From: Caldifarciminota bacterium
Lineage (GTDB): Bacteria; Hydrothermota; UBA3073; NMUJ01
Reading direction: 5' to 3'
NCBI GenBank assembly: GCA_021158725.1
Contig: JAGGUB010000028.1
Location: forward strand, 1 to 9,149
Length of the DNA: 9,149 nucleotides
Shown here: piece by piece, positions 1-7,041 of the stretch
Layout of the letters: every line of letters starts with the position of its first letter
Numbering within the stretch: position 1 is the first letter of the stretch
Translations under genes and position numbers: made by a program
Notes under the pieces: model-generated
The model's input: only the letters and a program-made list of their open reading frames with translations
What the model was told of the DNA's origin: nothing
Database searches by the model: none

Positions 1-738
1 ATGGGGTTTGAAGAGATGAAGGGCCCACTCGTTGAGTACGAATTCTGGAACATGGATGCCCTCTATATGCCACAGTTCCATCCCGCCCGTCAAATACACG
101 ACGTATATTTTGTAAAATCACCCAAATACGGTAAACCACTATCCCTACACATACTCGAAAGAGTAGCCGCCGTCCATCGCAACGGTGCCGATACCGGGTC
201 AAAGGGTTGGCGTTACGAATTCGATTACCAACGTGCACACAGGTTAATCCTCAGAAGCCAAGGTACTGCATTATCAGCACGTACACTTGCAAGCAACCCA
301 CACATCCCCGGTAAGTACTTCGCTATAGCCCGATGTTTCCGTTACGATAAGATTGACGCTTCACATCTACCTGACTTCTATCAAATCGAAGGCATCGTCA
401 TCAGCCCCCACGTAAACCTACGCACATTGTTGGGGTTGCTCAAACTATTTGCTGAGGAGTTCGCACGCACCACGGAGGTAGAGTTCCGTCCCGGCTATTT
501 CCCATTCACTGAACCATCAGTTGAGCTACACGCCAAAATCGACAACAAATGGGTAGAACTCGGTGGTGCTGGCATCTTCCGCAAAGAGGTAACCCATCCA
601 CTTGGAGTAGAGCTTCCCGTCCTCGCATGGGGGTTGGGCCTCGACCGTATGGCTATGTCTGCACTCGAAATAAAAGATATAAGGTTGTTGTTTTCACGTG
701 ACCTCAACTTCTTGAGACAAAGAACCAAACGCCTATAA
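1..738 (+). CDS. pheS: Phenylalanyl-tRNA synthetase alpha subunit, archaeal type (5'-truncated by window edge)
   Basis: Catalytic subunit of the class II PheRS heterotetramer, which activates phenylalanine with ATP and charges tRNA-Phe in the cytoplasm. The 245 visible residues are the catalytic domain. Landmarks are MGFEEMKGP (1-9), HPAR (27-30), GSKGWRY (66-72), the motif 2 region CFRYDKIDASHLPDFYQIEG (112-131), GGAGIFRKEV (188-197) and motif 3 GLGLDRMAM (211-219). The GSKGW segment and the partner PheT indicate the archaeal/eukaryotic form and not the usual bacterial one. The first ATG is internal: family members have a further N-terminal region of about 200 residues or more (winged-helix tRNA-binding part), so the gene begins before the window. 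It overlaps pheT by one base (TAATG). Oddities: the usual RTHTT segment reads RSQGT (85-89), and motif 2 has D116 and Y127 where Glu and His are usual. Identification is secure; the lineage of origin is inference. Confidence 0.95.
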   Translation: MGFEEMKGPLVEYEFWNMDALYMPQFHPARQIHDVYFVKSPKYGKPLSLHILERVAAVHRNGADTGSKGWRYEFDYQRAHRLILRSQGTALSARTLASNPHIPGKYFAIARCFRYDKIDASHLPDFYQIEGIVISPHVNLRTLLGLLKLFAEEFARTTEVEFRPGYFPFTEPSVELHAKIDNKWVELGGAGIFRKEVTHPLGVELPVLAWGLGLDRMAMSALEIKDIRLLFSRDLNFLRQRTKRL

Positions 739-2357
739 TGCCGACAATAGTTGTACACAAAGAAGACTTCCTCACTCTGTTAGGTCACATACCAGATACC
801 GACGAGTTAGCACGTGCCAAATCCCAATTAGTCGACATATTAGATGACGAGCTCAAGATAGAGATAGCAGATACCAACCGTCCCGATCTATGGAGTGCCG
901 AAGGCATCGTACGTGAGCTATCAGGTCCCAAGGAGTACAGCTTCTTCGATACCTCCCCTCAACACGAAGTTATCGTCTCACCTGAGGTACTCGAAGTACG
1001 TCCCTACATTGGTGCGTTCCTCGTCAAAGACATAAAGCTAACCGATATCTCACTACGTAGCATCATACAGAGCCAAGAGAAGCTCAGCGACCTATACGGT
1101 AGAGGTAGACGTGACATAGCCATCGGCATATATGATGCATCAAAGATTGTCTTCCCCATACATTACCGTGGTGTACATCCATCAGAGGTACGGTTCACGC
1201 CACTCGATATGACCGAGGCGCTATCACTCGCTGAGATATTAGATAAACATCCAAAAGGCATCGAATACGGTCACCTAATCAAGTCGTGTAAATTCTATCC
1301 ATTACTTGTAGACAACGATAACAAAGTGCTATCGTTCCCCCCTATAATAAACAGCCGTGACATTGGTGAAGTCACCCCCACCCACACATATCTATTCTGT
1401 GAAACCACAGGCACTAACCTCGAAATGGTGTTACTTGTGACCAACATCCTTGCAACCAACTTCGCCGACCGTGGTGCCCAGATATTACCTATTCTGATAG
1501 TCTATCCCGACGGCAAGAAGGTCAAAACCCCCCATGATATCAGTGAACCCTGGGAATTATCACCCCACGAGGTACAAGAGCTGCTCGGCATCTCCTTAGA
1601 TATGGACGAAATCCACTCCATCCTACGGGCTGCTAATTACAGGATCAAAGATGGCAAACTCTATCCCCCTCCCTGGCGTGCCGATATCATGAGTGTAGCC
1701 GATATAATCGAAGACATAGCAATACATCGTGGTTATAATACGTTTACACCATTGGGGTTGACAGATTTCACAGTAGGTCACTCCACCCCCATTGAGGAGC
1801 TTATCGAAGACATCCGTAACATCATGGTAGGGATAGGGTTTGAAGAGATACTCTCACATGTACTCACATCAAAAGATAACCTCATATACCGTATGAACCT
1901 ACCCGAACGCAAAATCATAGAAATTGACAACGTCATGAGCTTATCCTATTCTGTTCTACGTGATACAATAATACCGTCACTGTTGGAGGTCGAATCCCTA
2001 AGCAGCAAATCATTATACCCACATAAGCTGTTCGAAGTAGGTGAAGTCGTAATTTATGATCCAGGTTCACCTGAATACTCACGTACAGTGAACCATCTCG
2101 CTGCAATAGTGGCACACCCGCAAGCAAACTTCTCCGAAACACACAGCTATCTGAATGCACTATTTCATCAACTTAACCTCACCTACAAAATAGAGCCCAC
2201 CTCACACCCTTCCTACATCCCAGGTAGGGTAGCCAAGATTCTTGTCAATAACCACGAAATCGGTATCATCGGCGAACTACACCCAGAGGTACTCACCCGC
2301 TGGAACATCAAAGTACCCGTAACTGCATTTGAGATAGAAATAGATGCTATCGGTTGA
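738..2357 (+). CDS. pheT: Phenylalanyl-tRNA synthetase beta subunit, archaeal type
   Basis: Non-catalytic partner of PheS; it completes the PheRS tetramer and carries the editing module that hydrolyses mischarged Tyr-tRNA-Phe. The length, 539 aa, fits the short archaeal/eukaryotic beta subunit; the common bacterial form is near 800 aa with EMAP-like and C-terminal ferredoxin-fold domains, both absent here. Visible order: N-terminal B1-like part with TNRPDLWSAEGIVREL (46-61); B3/B4 editing region about 85-265, including GRGRRDIAIGIYD (121-133), HPKGIEYGHLI (171-181) and LSFPPIINS (198-206); B5 domain about 265-345 with PPWRADI and IIEDIAIHRGYN (311-334); class II-like core 350-539, including LFEVGEV (431-437) and GELHPEVL (512-519). 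The ATG shares its A with the pheS stop TAA, and I see no Shine-Dalgarno, so translational coupling is likely. The 3' end overlaps the convergent glycosyltransferase gene by 11 bp. The coding strand is C-rich, unlike the - strand genes. Confidence 0.95.
   Translation: MPTIVVHKEDFLTLLGHIPDTDELARAKSQLVDILDDELKIEIADTNRPDLWSAEGIVRELSGPKEYSFFDTSPQHEVIVSPEVLEVRPYIGAFLVKDIKLTDISLRSIIQSQEKLSDLYGRGRRDIAIGIYDASKIVFPIHYRGVHPSEVRFTPLDMTEALSLAEILDKHPKGIEYGHLIKSCKFYPLLVDNDNKVLSFPPIINSRDIGEVTPTHTYLFCETTGTNLEMVLLVTNILATNFADRGAQILPILIVYPDGKKVKTPHDISEPWELSPHEVQELLGISLDMDEIHSILRAANYRIKDGKLYPPPWRADIMSVADIIEDIAIHRGYNTFTPLGLTDFTVGHSTPIEELIEDIRNIMVGIGFEEILSHVLTSKDNLIYRMNLPERKIIEIDNVMSLSYSVLRDTIIPSLLEVESLSSKSLYPHKLFEVGEVVIYDPGSPEYSRTVNHLAAIVAHPQANFSETHSYLNALFHQLNLTYKIEPTSHPSYIPGRVAKILVNNHEIGIIGELHPEVLTRWNIKVPVTAFEIEIDAIG
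2347..2357. other. Tail-to-tail overlap of two convergent transcription units
   Basis: The last 11 bases of pheT, with TGA at 2355-2357, are also the last codons of the glycosyltransferase gene, with TAG read on the - strand from 2349 to 2347. There is therefore no non-coding space for an intergenic terminator between the two units. A weak inverted repeat nearby (GATAG 2333-2337, CTATC 2347-2351) has a 5-bp stem, a 9-nt loop and no T-run, so I do not call it a terminator. Confidence 0.9.
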
Positions 2358-3486
2358 TCACTTCATCAAAGATTGACACCAACTCACCCACCACATGTGT
2401 CACATGGAACCTCTCAATCGTATCCCTCCATAGGTAATCACCCGAGTAGAACGCATTATAATACTTTAGTATCAACCGTTTTATCCCATCGATATCGTCT
2501 GGCTCCACACCCTCACCTATACCATACTTTTCAACCAACTCACGTGCCCTCACCCCTTTCGGTGCTATCGCTATAACTGGATGCGGCATACCCATATATT
2601 CGAACAACTTACATGTGATCATAAAATGTGGCTCATACTTACCCACAAGCAACAACAGCAGCACACTATTTTCATAGAACCCTTTAATCCTATGATATGG
2701 CACATACGCATGGTGTTTAATATACGGTCGTCGAGGTAACGGTATCTCCAGATGTCCCACAAAGTTAACTTCTATTTTATCGCTATCTATTTTACCCTCA
2801 TCTATCAACTCATCGATCCCCTTAATAAATGTGTAGGGGGGTGCCAATTTACGTACCAACCCCGGATAGAGTATGGAGAACTTCTCCGTTTTCGGTACTA
2901 TAGTCATATCATACGGTGTAGGTACTACCTCCACCTTATCGTATCCATTAACATACTTACGAAAAGTCTCATCCAACACCACAATACGGTCGCTCACCCC
3001 ATACACCCAACGTTTAACCCAGTTATTGCTTACCCATGGGTCACGCAAGTCTATCACCAACGGCACCCCGGTCAGCGTTTTCAGGATCGCCCCTATTATG
3101 AGGTCAGTCACTGGTGGTGATGTTGCAAATATCAGCTCTATCCTTTTGCGTTTGATCACCTCATACCCCTTGTAGACTGCAAACGGTATCCACCCCATCT
3201 CCTTTTCTATCCATCGCAATGATTTAGGTCTCGCCTTACCGCCCGTAAGTTGCTTAACCCCCAAAACCCTCAGTATCCGCAGCAGGTCAAGCGATTCAGT
3301 AAAACACACATCCTTAACAACAAGCAACGAACCATCATACGCATAGTAAGCACCAGGTTTGGGTGTCAAAACCACCGGTTCGTATCCATATTCAGGAAGG
3401 TATTTCTCAAACCTCACCACCCTATGTACACCTGATAACCCCAACGGCGGGTGATAGTAAGCGATCAACAACACCCTATGCATCAC
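2347..3486 (-). CDS. Glycosyltransferase, family 4-like (GT-B fold)
   Basis: Probable cytoplasmic glycosyltransferase using a nucleotide sugar, perhaps for a surface polysaccharide; donor and acceptor cannot be read from sequence. 379 aa, normal for the family. The N-terminal Rossmann half has VLLIAYYHPPLGLSGVHRVV (5-24), where YxPP then G..R is typical of GT4-like proteins, FATSPP (120-125) and VIDLRDPW (144-151). The C-terminal nucleotide-sugar half has PTPYD (189-193), YPGL (207-210) and CKLFEYMGMPHPVIAIAPKG (292-311), the position of the family's E-containing donor-binding motif, with E296 as the likely conserved Glu. No transmembrane segment or signal peptide is evident. Start: the minus strand reads GTGATG, so GTG at 3486 (4-base overlap with the upstream stop) or ATG at 3483 (1-base overlap) are both possible. 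I prefer the ATG, giving MHRVLLIAYY, which matches family N-termini. Last gene of the operon. Confidence 0.88.
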   Translation of the reverse strand: MMHRVLLIAYYHPPLGLSGVHRVVRFEKYLPEYGYEPVVLTPKPGAYYAYDGSLLVVKDVCFTESLDLLRILRVLGVKQLTGGKARPKSLRWIEKEMGWIPFAVYKGYEVIKRKRIELIFATSPPVTDLIIGAILKTLTGVPLVIDLRDPWVSNNWVKRWVYGVSDRIVVLDETFRKYVNGYDKVEVVPTPYDMTIVPKTEKFSILYPGLVRKLAPPYTFIKGIDELIDEGKIDSDKIEVNFVGHLEIPLPRRPYIKHHAYVPYHRIKGFYENSVLLLLLVGKYEPHFMITCKLFEYMGMPHPVIAIAPKGVRARELVEKYGIGEGVEPDDIDGIKRLILKYYNAFYSGDYLWRDTIERFHVTHVVGELVSIFDEVINR

Positions 3487-5549
3487 CTTGTAACCGCGAG
3501 CTTACCCCGTACCCATCGTCCATCAGCCAACTTAACAACAACTTGATAAACTCCCACCGGTATAGCATCTAACCCCTTCACATGTATTATGTGGGAATCA
3601 CCCTCTCCAGCAACAGAATATATCAACCTTCCACTCAACGTGTATAGATACATGGTTTGCCACCCGTAAGGTGTGACAACCGTCACCCCACTGTGTTTAC
3701 CCACAACAAAAGGATTGGGATATATCTCAATTTTCTCACCCTCCCATGCAGGTGACAACGTAACCTTTGATATACCCCCACGTGTAGGTATCCACATCGC
3801 AAACCTCTCGTTATCCCATATGATATCACGTGTAAAGTCCACATATTCCGAAGCCACCAACCCATCACCTGTCGTGTAATTAATGAGTTCACCCGAACCT
3901 GGGTTAAGTACACTTACACCCTCCATGTTAACCAGCATCCATATTCTACCTTCCCAATCTTCCTCCAACGCCAGTATGTCATTACTTGGCAGCTCACTAT
4001 TAGTTGATGTATACTCATCGATCACCTTACCATCCCTTATCCGGAATACACCCGCACGTGTAGCCACCCATATGTCACCAACCCTATCACATATGATATC
4101 CGTAACCCATGTAGTAGGTAGCAGGTCACTTAGTACTTCAAGCTCACCATCCTCATGTATACATGCAATACCATACATGTGGCTACCTACCCACACATTT
4201 CCGTAACGATCTCTGGCAAACGCCCCCGGTGTAACAAATTGCCACGTGTTGATAACCGAATCATCCACAATCTCAAATATATACCCACCATTTGTACCCA
4301 CCCACACGTGATCGTCCGCATCCACATACATACCCCAGACTATATTTGAGCCACCCCCCGGTAAATAGACCTTTTTTAAAGTATCGCTTTCCGGGATATA
4401 CTTTGCCAACCCCACATCACCACCCCAAAAGCTTATCCATAAATTACCTTTACTATCGCTCACGATATACCTTGCACGCTTAATCGCCTCCTCTCCCTCA
4501 AGATAATGTGCATAATACCATTCACCCTCTACCTCATATATTCGGGTGATGGCAGGCTCCCATGCCGTAAAATGTACTGCCCATATGTCACCATTCGGTG
4601 TCAACGCTATACTGCTGGTGATATTGCTTACCATCGATGTGGGAAAACTATCCTTCAACAACGTATCCATCGTCCAAGCCACCAACCCACATTTGAAACT
4701 ACCCACCCATACCACACTATCTAAAATTACCAAATGTCCCTGCCCCCTCGGTGCATAAAGTAATGGCGTAAGTGATGGCCACCATGTACCATTCCACTTT
4801 TTAACCCCCCACCTTGTAGAAGCCAACAGCAAAGTATCACCCTTACAGAAATCGAACACTTCCGGATATGCGTTCACGAGTTGCGACCTCCCCCCTACAT
4901 ACATCACTATCCCAGAATCTGTCCCTATCCACAAGGTATCACCACACCACTCTAATGCCGTAATCCCAGCCTCCCTAACTTCACCCGGTAGATCCGTCTT
5001 CGGTATCACACGCCAGCTGCCAGCTTCAACATCCGTCACACCGATACCATTTTCTGTACAGAACCATAACGAGTCATCATGATAATAAACCCGTAATACT
5101 TTATTACCCAACGTCACGGGTAGGTTCCAATAACTTATCCTCTCAATATCAGCTAAATTAGCAGTAAGCTCCAACACCGTCACAGGTGCATCATCCTCAG
5201 TAGCTATCCACACTCTTCTACCTACTACTGCCATCGAAGAGAACCTATCACTTTCTGGTAACCCCTGTGCATTCGTGTAACTGTACGATATACCATGTGT
5301 GAATATCACCAACCCTTCACTACGTGTAAGGCACCACACTCCAACTGAATCCACAAATATATCCTGTACGTTATTTTCGGTAAGCCCATCCACATTTGTC
5401 AACCGTTGTAACTCCTCCGTATCTGGGTTGTAGATTACCACACCACCATCAGTTGCCGCATAAATACAAGGTTCGTAATAAAAAATATCATTCACTTTAT
5501 AAGTAGATAGGAAACTCTCCCATACGATCCCCAATACAAACAATATCAT
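3483..5549 (-). CDS. Secreted beta-propeller protein (two-component-regulator propeller repeats) with C-terminal sorting/FlgD-like domain
   Basis: 688 aa, nearly all built of short repeats of the Reg_prop type, pattern D..G.lWvGT..G. Copies are seen at about 27-40 (YAATDGGVVIY), 70-82, 112-118, 160-170, 205-217 (TLWIGTDSGIVMY), 279-290, 319-325, 366-380, 413-426 (DHVWVGTNGGYIFE), 449-463, 490-502 (GDIWVATRAGVFRI), 533-548 and 585-596, enough for one or two propellers. The tail, from about 606, has IEIYPNPF (607-614), LYTLSGRLIY (635-644) and a GVYQVVVKLADGRW strand pair (666-679), as in type IX-like sorting or FlgD-Ig domains. A role outside the cytoplasm is inferred. No kinase or DNA-binding domain follows, so it is not a hybrid two-component sensor. 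The N-terminal hydrophobic stretch is unusually short (residues 2-10) with no basic residue. The start is fixed by an in-frame TAA directly before the ATG. It overlaps the upstream gene by ATGA. Ligand or partner unknown. Confidence 0.85.
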   Translation of the reverse strand: MILFVLGIVWESFLSTYKVNDIFYYEPCIYAATDGGVVIYNPDTEELQRLTNVDGLTENNVQDIFVDSVGVWCLTRSEGLVIFTHGISYSYTNAQGLPESDRFSSMAVVGRRVWIATEDDAPVTVLELTANLADIERISYWNLPVTLGNKVLRVYYHDDSLWFCTENGIGVTDVEAGSWRVIPKTDLPGEVREAGITALEWCGDTLWIGTDSGIVMYVGGRSQLVNAYPEVFDFCKGDTLLLASTRWGVKKWNGTWWPSLTPLLYAPRGQGHLVILDSVVWVGSFKCGLVAWTMDTLLKDSFPTSMVSNITSSIALTPNGDIWAVHFTAWEPAITRIYEVEGEWYYAHYLEGEEAIKRARYIVSDSKGNLWISFWGGDVGLAKYIPESDTLKKVYLPGGGSNIVWGMYVDADDHVWVGTNGGYIFEIVDDSVINTWQFVTPGAFARDRYGNVWVGSHMYGIACIHEDGELEVLSDLLPTTWVTDIICDRVGDIWVATRAGVFRIRDGKVIDEYTSTNSELPSNDILALEEDWEGRIWMLVNMEGVSVLNPGSGELINYTTGDGLVASEYVDFTRDIIWDNERFAMWIPTRGGISKVTLSPAWEGEKIEIYPNPFVVGKHSGVTVVTPYGWQTMYLYTLSGRLIYSVAGEGDSHIIHVKGLDAIPVGVYQVVVKLADGRWVRGKLAVTR

Positions 5550-5938
5550 TTACCTACCTTCCTACGTATGAACTCTATCACCTGCTCCTTGTTCCCTTTA
5601 AACCTCACGTACATACCACGAAAGTTTTCCAACCTATTGGGTTTATCAAACGGGCTCAACAATACCCCATATTTATCGACATAGTAGCTTTTGATCGACT
5701 CCCAGCCCCTGAATTGTGTCACAAAGAACCCCTTTTTATACACACCCCTATCGTTCATCACATATGTGGTTGGCAAAAAATATGGTAATATATTTACAAC
5801 CAGCAAAAACATACCCAATAATGTCCACCACACCCCCCACGTATAGTAAAGACCGACCCCCAAAAACACAATAAAAGCTATTAGACACGCTGTCTTACGT
5901 GGCTCCTCTTTAGCGGGTAACGACCGCCATTCTATCAT
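5546..5938 (-). CDS. Small two-helix membrane protein with a PH-like cytoplasmic domain, function unknown
   Basis: 130 aa. A short basic/acidic N-terminus (EEPRK, 11-15) is followed by two hydrophobic segments, about 17-31 and 35-54, which probably form a transmembrane hairpin. Next comes a soluble C-terminal domain of about 75 residues with FLPTTYVMNDRGVY (54-67), the aromatic pair GWESIKSYYVD (78-88), LLSPFDKP (93-100), RLENFRGMYVRF (102-113) and a terminal helix (117-128). Two helices followed by a TxYxxxxxGv beta-rich unit resemble bacterial PH-domain membrane proteins, but I rely on pattern memory and the family call is tentative. No catalytic motif is visible. The ATG overlaps the upstream stop as ATGA and no strong ribosome binding site is seen, so coupled translation is likely. 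Its tail overlaps the propeller gene by 4 bases. I cannot assign a role. Confidence 0.75.
   Translation of the reverse strand: MIEWRSLPAKEEPRKTACLIAFIVFLGVGLYYTWGVWWTLLGMFLLVVNILPYFLPTTYVMNDRGVYKKGFFVTQFRGWESIKSYYVDKYGVLLSPFDKPNRLENFRGMYVRFKGNKEQVIEFIRRKVGK
5557..5563 (-). promoter_or_regulatory. Ribosome binding site for the propeller gene
   Basis: The minus strand reads AGGAAGG, then 7 bases, then the ATG at 5549. This is the clearest Shine-Dalgarno in the window. It lies inside the last codons of the upstream membrane-protein gene. The RNase HIII-HIT and membrane-protein genes and pheT show no comparable motif, so this gene may be translated more independently than its neighbours. Confidence 0.6.
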
Positions 5939-7041
5939 AACTTAAGTTTATCAAACTCAGGTTTCAACATCTCATACACCCTATCGAGTGCCACTGATAT
6001 CACCTTTGTATCACCAATTACTGGCATAAAGTTGGTATCCCCCAACCACCTCGGTACAACATGCACATGTACATGGTCGACCACACCCGCACCCGCCACC
6101 TTACCCGAATTTATACCGATGTTGAACCCATGTGGATGCATCACCTTACGCAATATCTCCACAGAGGCTTGCACTAAACGTCCAACCTCCACCAGCTCCT
6201 CCGTGGTCAACTCTGTCAATTCACCCGTGTGCCGTATAGGTGCTACCATCAAATGTCCATTATTATAAGGAAATATATTCATGACAACAAACGCCCGGTC
6301 ACTACGATACAGTACATAGCTTTTGTCCATATTTTTGACCGCATCACAAAATATGCATCCCCCCTTACGTGGCCCCGCTATGTACTCTATACGCCAAGGT
6401 GCCCACAACCTATGTGGTACTGTTGTTAACAGCTTTTCCGTTGTCTTGAAATGCAACTTCGCTACCCTACCCAATGCGTGTTCACCCTTTGTTAAGACAA
6501 ATTCTTTACCTATCAGCTCCACCTCTGTGGATGCACCCTTTGGCAACACTATTCCTTCACTTTCCGACAACTTATTTAATTGCTCCAAAAACGTAGCACG
6601 TGCCAAAAGTGATGCCAACATCACCGCAGGATCCTCCTCCCCATGTGGATGTATCACCAACGGTACCCCTTTCGGGAAATACGTTCTTATAAAATCTGGA
6701 TCCGCAAACTGATCTATCACTATGCGGTCGCAGTCACCTACGTTGTTGAGTAACTTCATCACCACCCTACTATGTAGCCATGCCAAGATATGGTTGAGGT
6801 TAGGTGTCCTACTATAGAGCTTATTATATTCCTTAGGCGTCAAGTAACATATCTCATGTACACACAATTTTTTAATCTCTTCACTCAGGTATATAGCCTG
6901 TACATCGGTTACTTTTTTGCTCTCCTTTATTGGTAGTTTCTCCACTTCCGATAGCTTCTCGTCATCCAAAAATACTGCCGCCACCGCCAACCCACCAAAG
7001 TAATCCCCTTTACCAGCTTCGTCGCTACCTATCCATCTCAT
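5935..7041 (-). CDS. Fusion protein: RNase HIII catalytic domain plus HIT-family nucleotide hydrolase/transferase domain
   Basis: 368 aa with two complete modules. Residues 1 to about 206 are an RNase H type 2 catalytic domain of the HIII branch: GSDEAGKGDYFGG (5-17) supplies D7 and E8, IVIDQF (107-112) supplies D110, and EEDPAVMLASLLARATFL (135-152) carries the fourth acidic position. LPKGAS (166-171) and AKLHFKTTEK (194-203) are typical of the C-terminal end. Such enzymes cut RNA in RNA-DNA hybrids. Residues from about 208 are a HIT domain: RLWAPWRIEYI (211-221), GCIFC (228-232; C229 and C232 may bind zinc), the triad HVHVHVV (323-329; H325 is the expected nucleophile) and PRWLGDTNFMPV (330-341), closest in look to bacterial Ap4A phosphorylase-like HIT proteins. 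The TATA-box-binding-protein-like N-terminal domain usual in RNase HIII is absent and has no room, since the ATG overlaps the leuS stop as ATGA. No stop or frameshift lies at the junction. Both parts look active; the combined role is unknown. Confidence 0.9.
   Translation of the reverse strand: MRWIGSDEAGKGDYFGGLAVAAVFLDDEKLSEVEKLPIKESKKVTDVQAIYLSEEIKKLCVHEICYLTPKEYNKLYSRTPNLNHILAWLHSRVVMKLLNNVGDCDRIVIDQFADPDFIRTYFPKGVPLVIHPHGEEDPAVMLASLLARATFLEQLNKLSESEGIVLPKGASTEVELIGKEFVLTKGEHALGRVAKLHFKTTEKLLTTVPHRLWAPWRIEYIAGPRKGGCIFCDAVKNMDKSYVLYRSDRAFVVMNIFPYNNGHLMVAPIRHTGELTELTTEELVEVGRLVQASVEILRKVMHPHGFNIGINSGKVAGAGVVDHVHVHVVPRWLGDTNFMPVIGDTKVISVALDRVYEMLKPEFDKLKL

Noticed and set aside
2333..2351. 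Inverted repeat GATAG / CTATC at the pheT end as a terminator
   Set aside because: Only 5 bp of stem, a 9-nt loop and no T-run on either strand; likely chance.
2752..3175. Open frames on the + strand opposite the glycosyltransferase
   Set aside because: Low-complexity His/Tyr/Thr-rich translations with no family motif, fully antisense to a well-supported gene.
3484..3489. AAGGTG on the minus strand as the glycosyltransferase ribosome binding site
   Set aside because: It abuts the ATG and contains the GTG, so spacing is wrong for both. It would fit a GTG at 3474, but that would leave a protein starting at LLIAYY, shorter than family N-termini.
3483..5549. Hybrid two-component sensor, suggested by the Reg_prop-type repeats
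   Set aside because: No transmembrane segment, histidine kinase or response-regulator domain follows; the protein ends in a sorting-type tail.
6032..6712. Open frames on the + strand opposite the RNase HIII-HIT gene
   Set aside because: Cys/Thr/Ser-rich shadows of the conserved minus-strand frame, with no recognisable domain.
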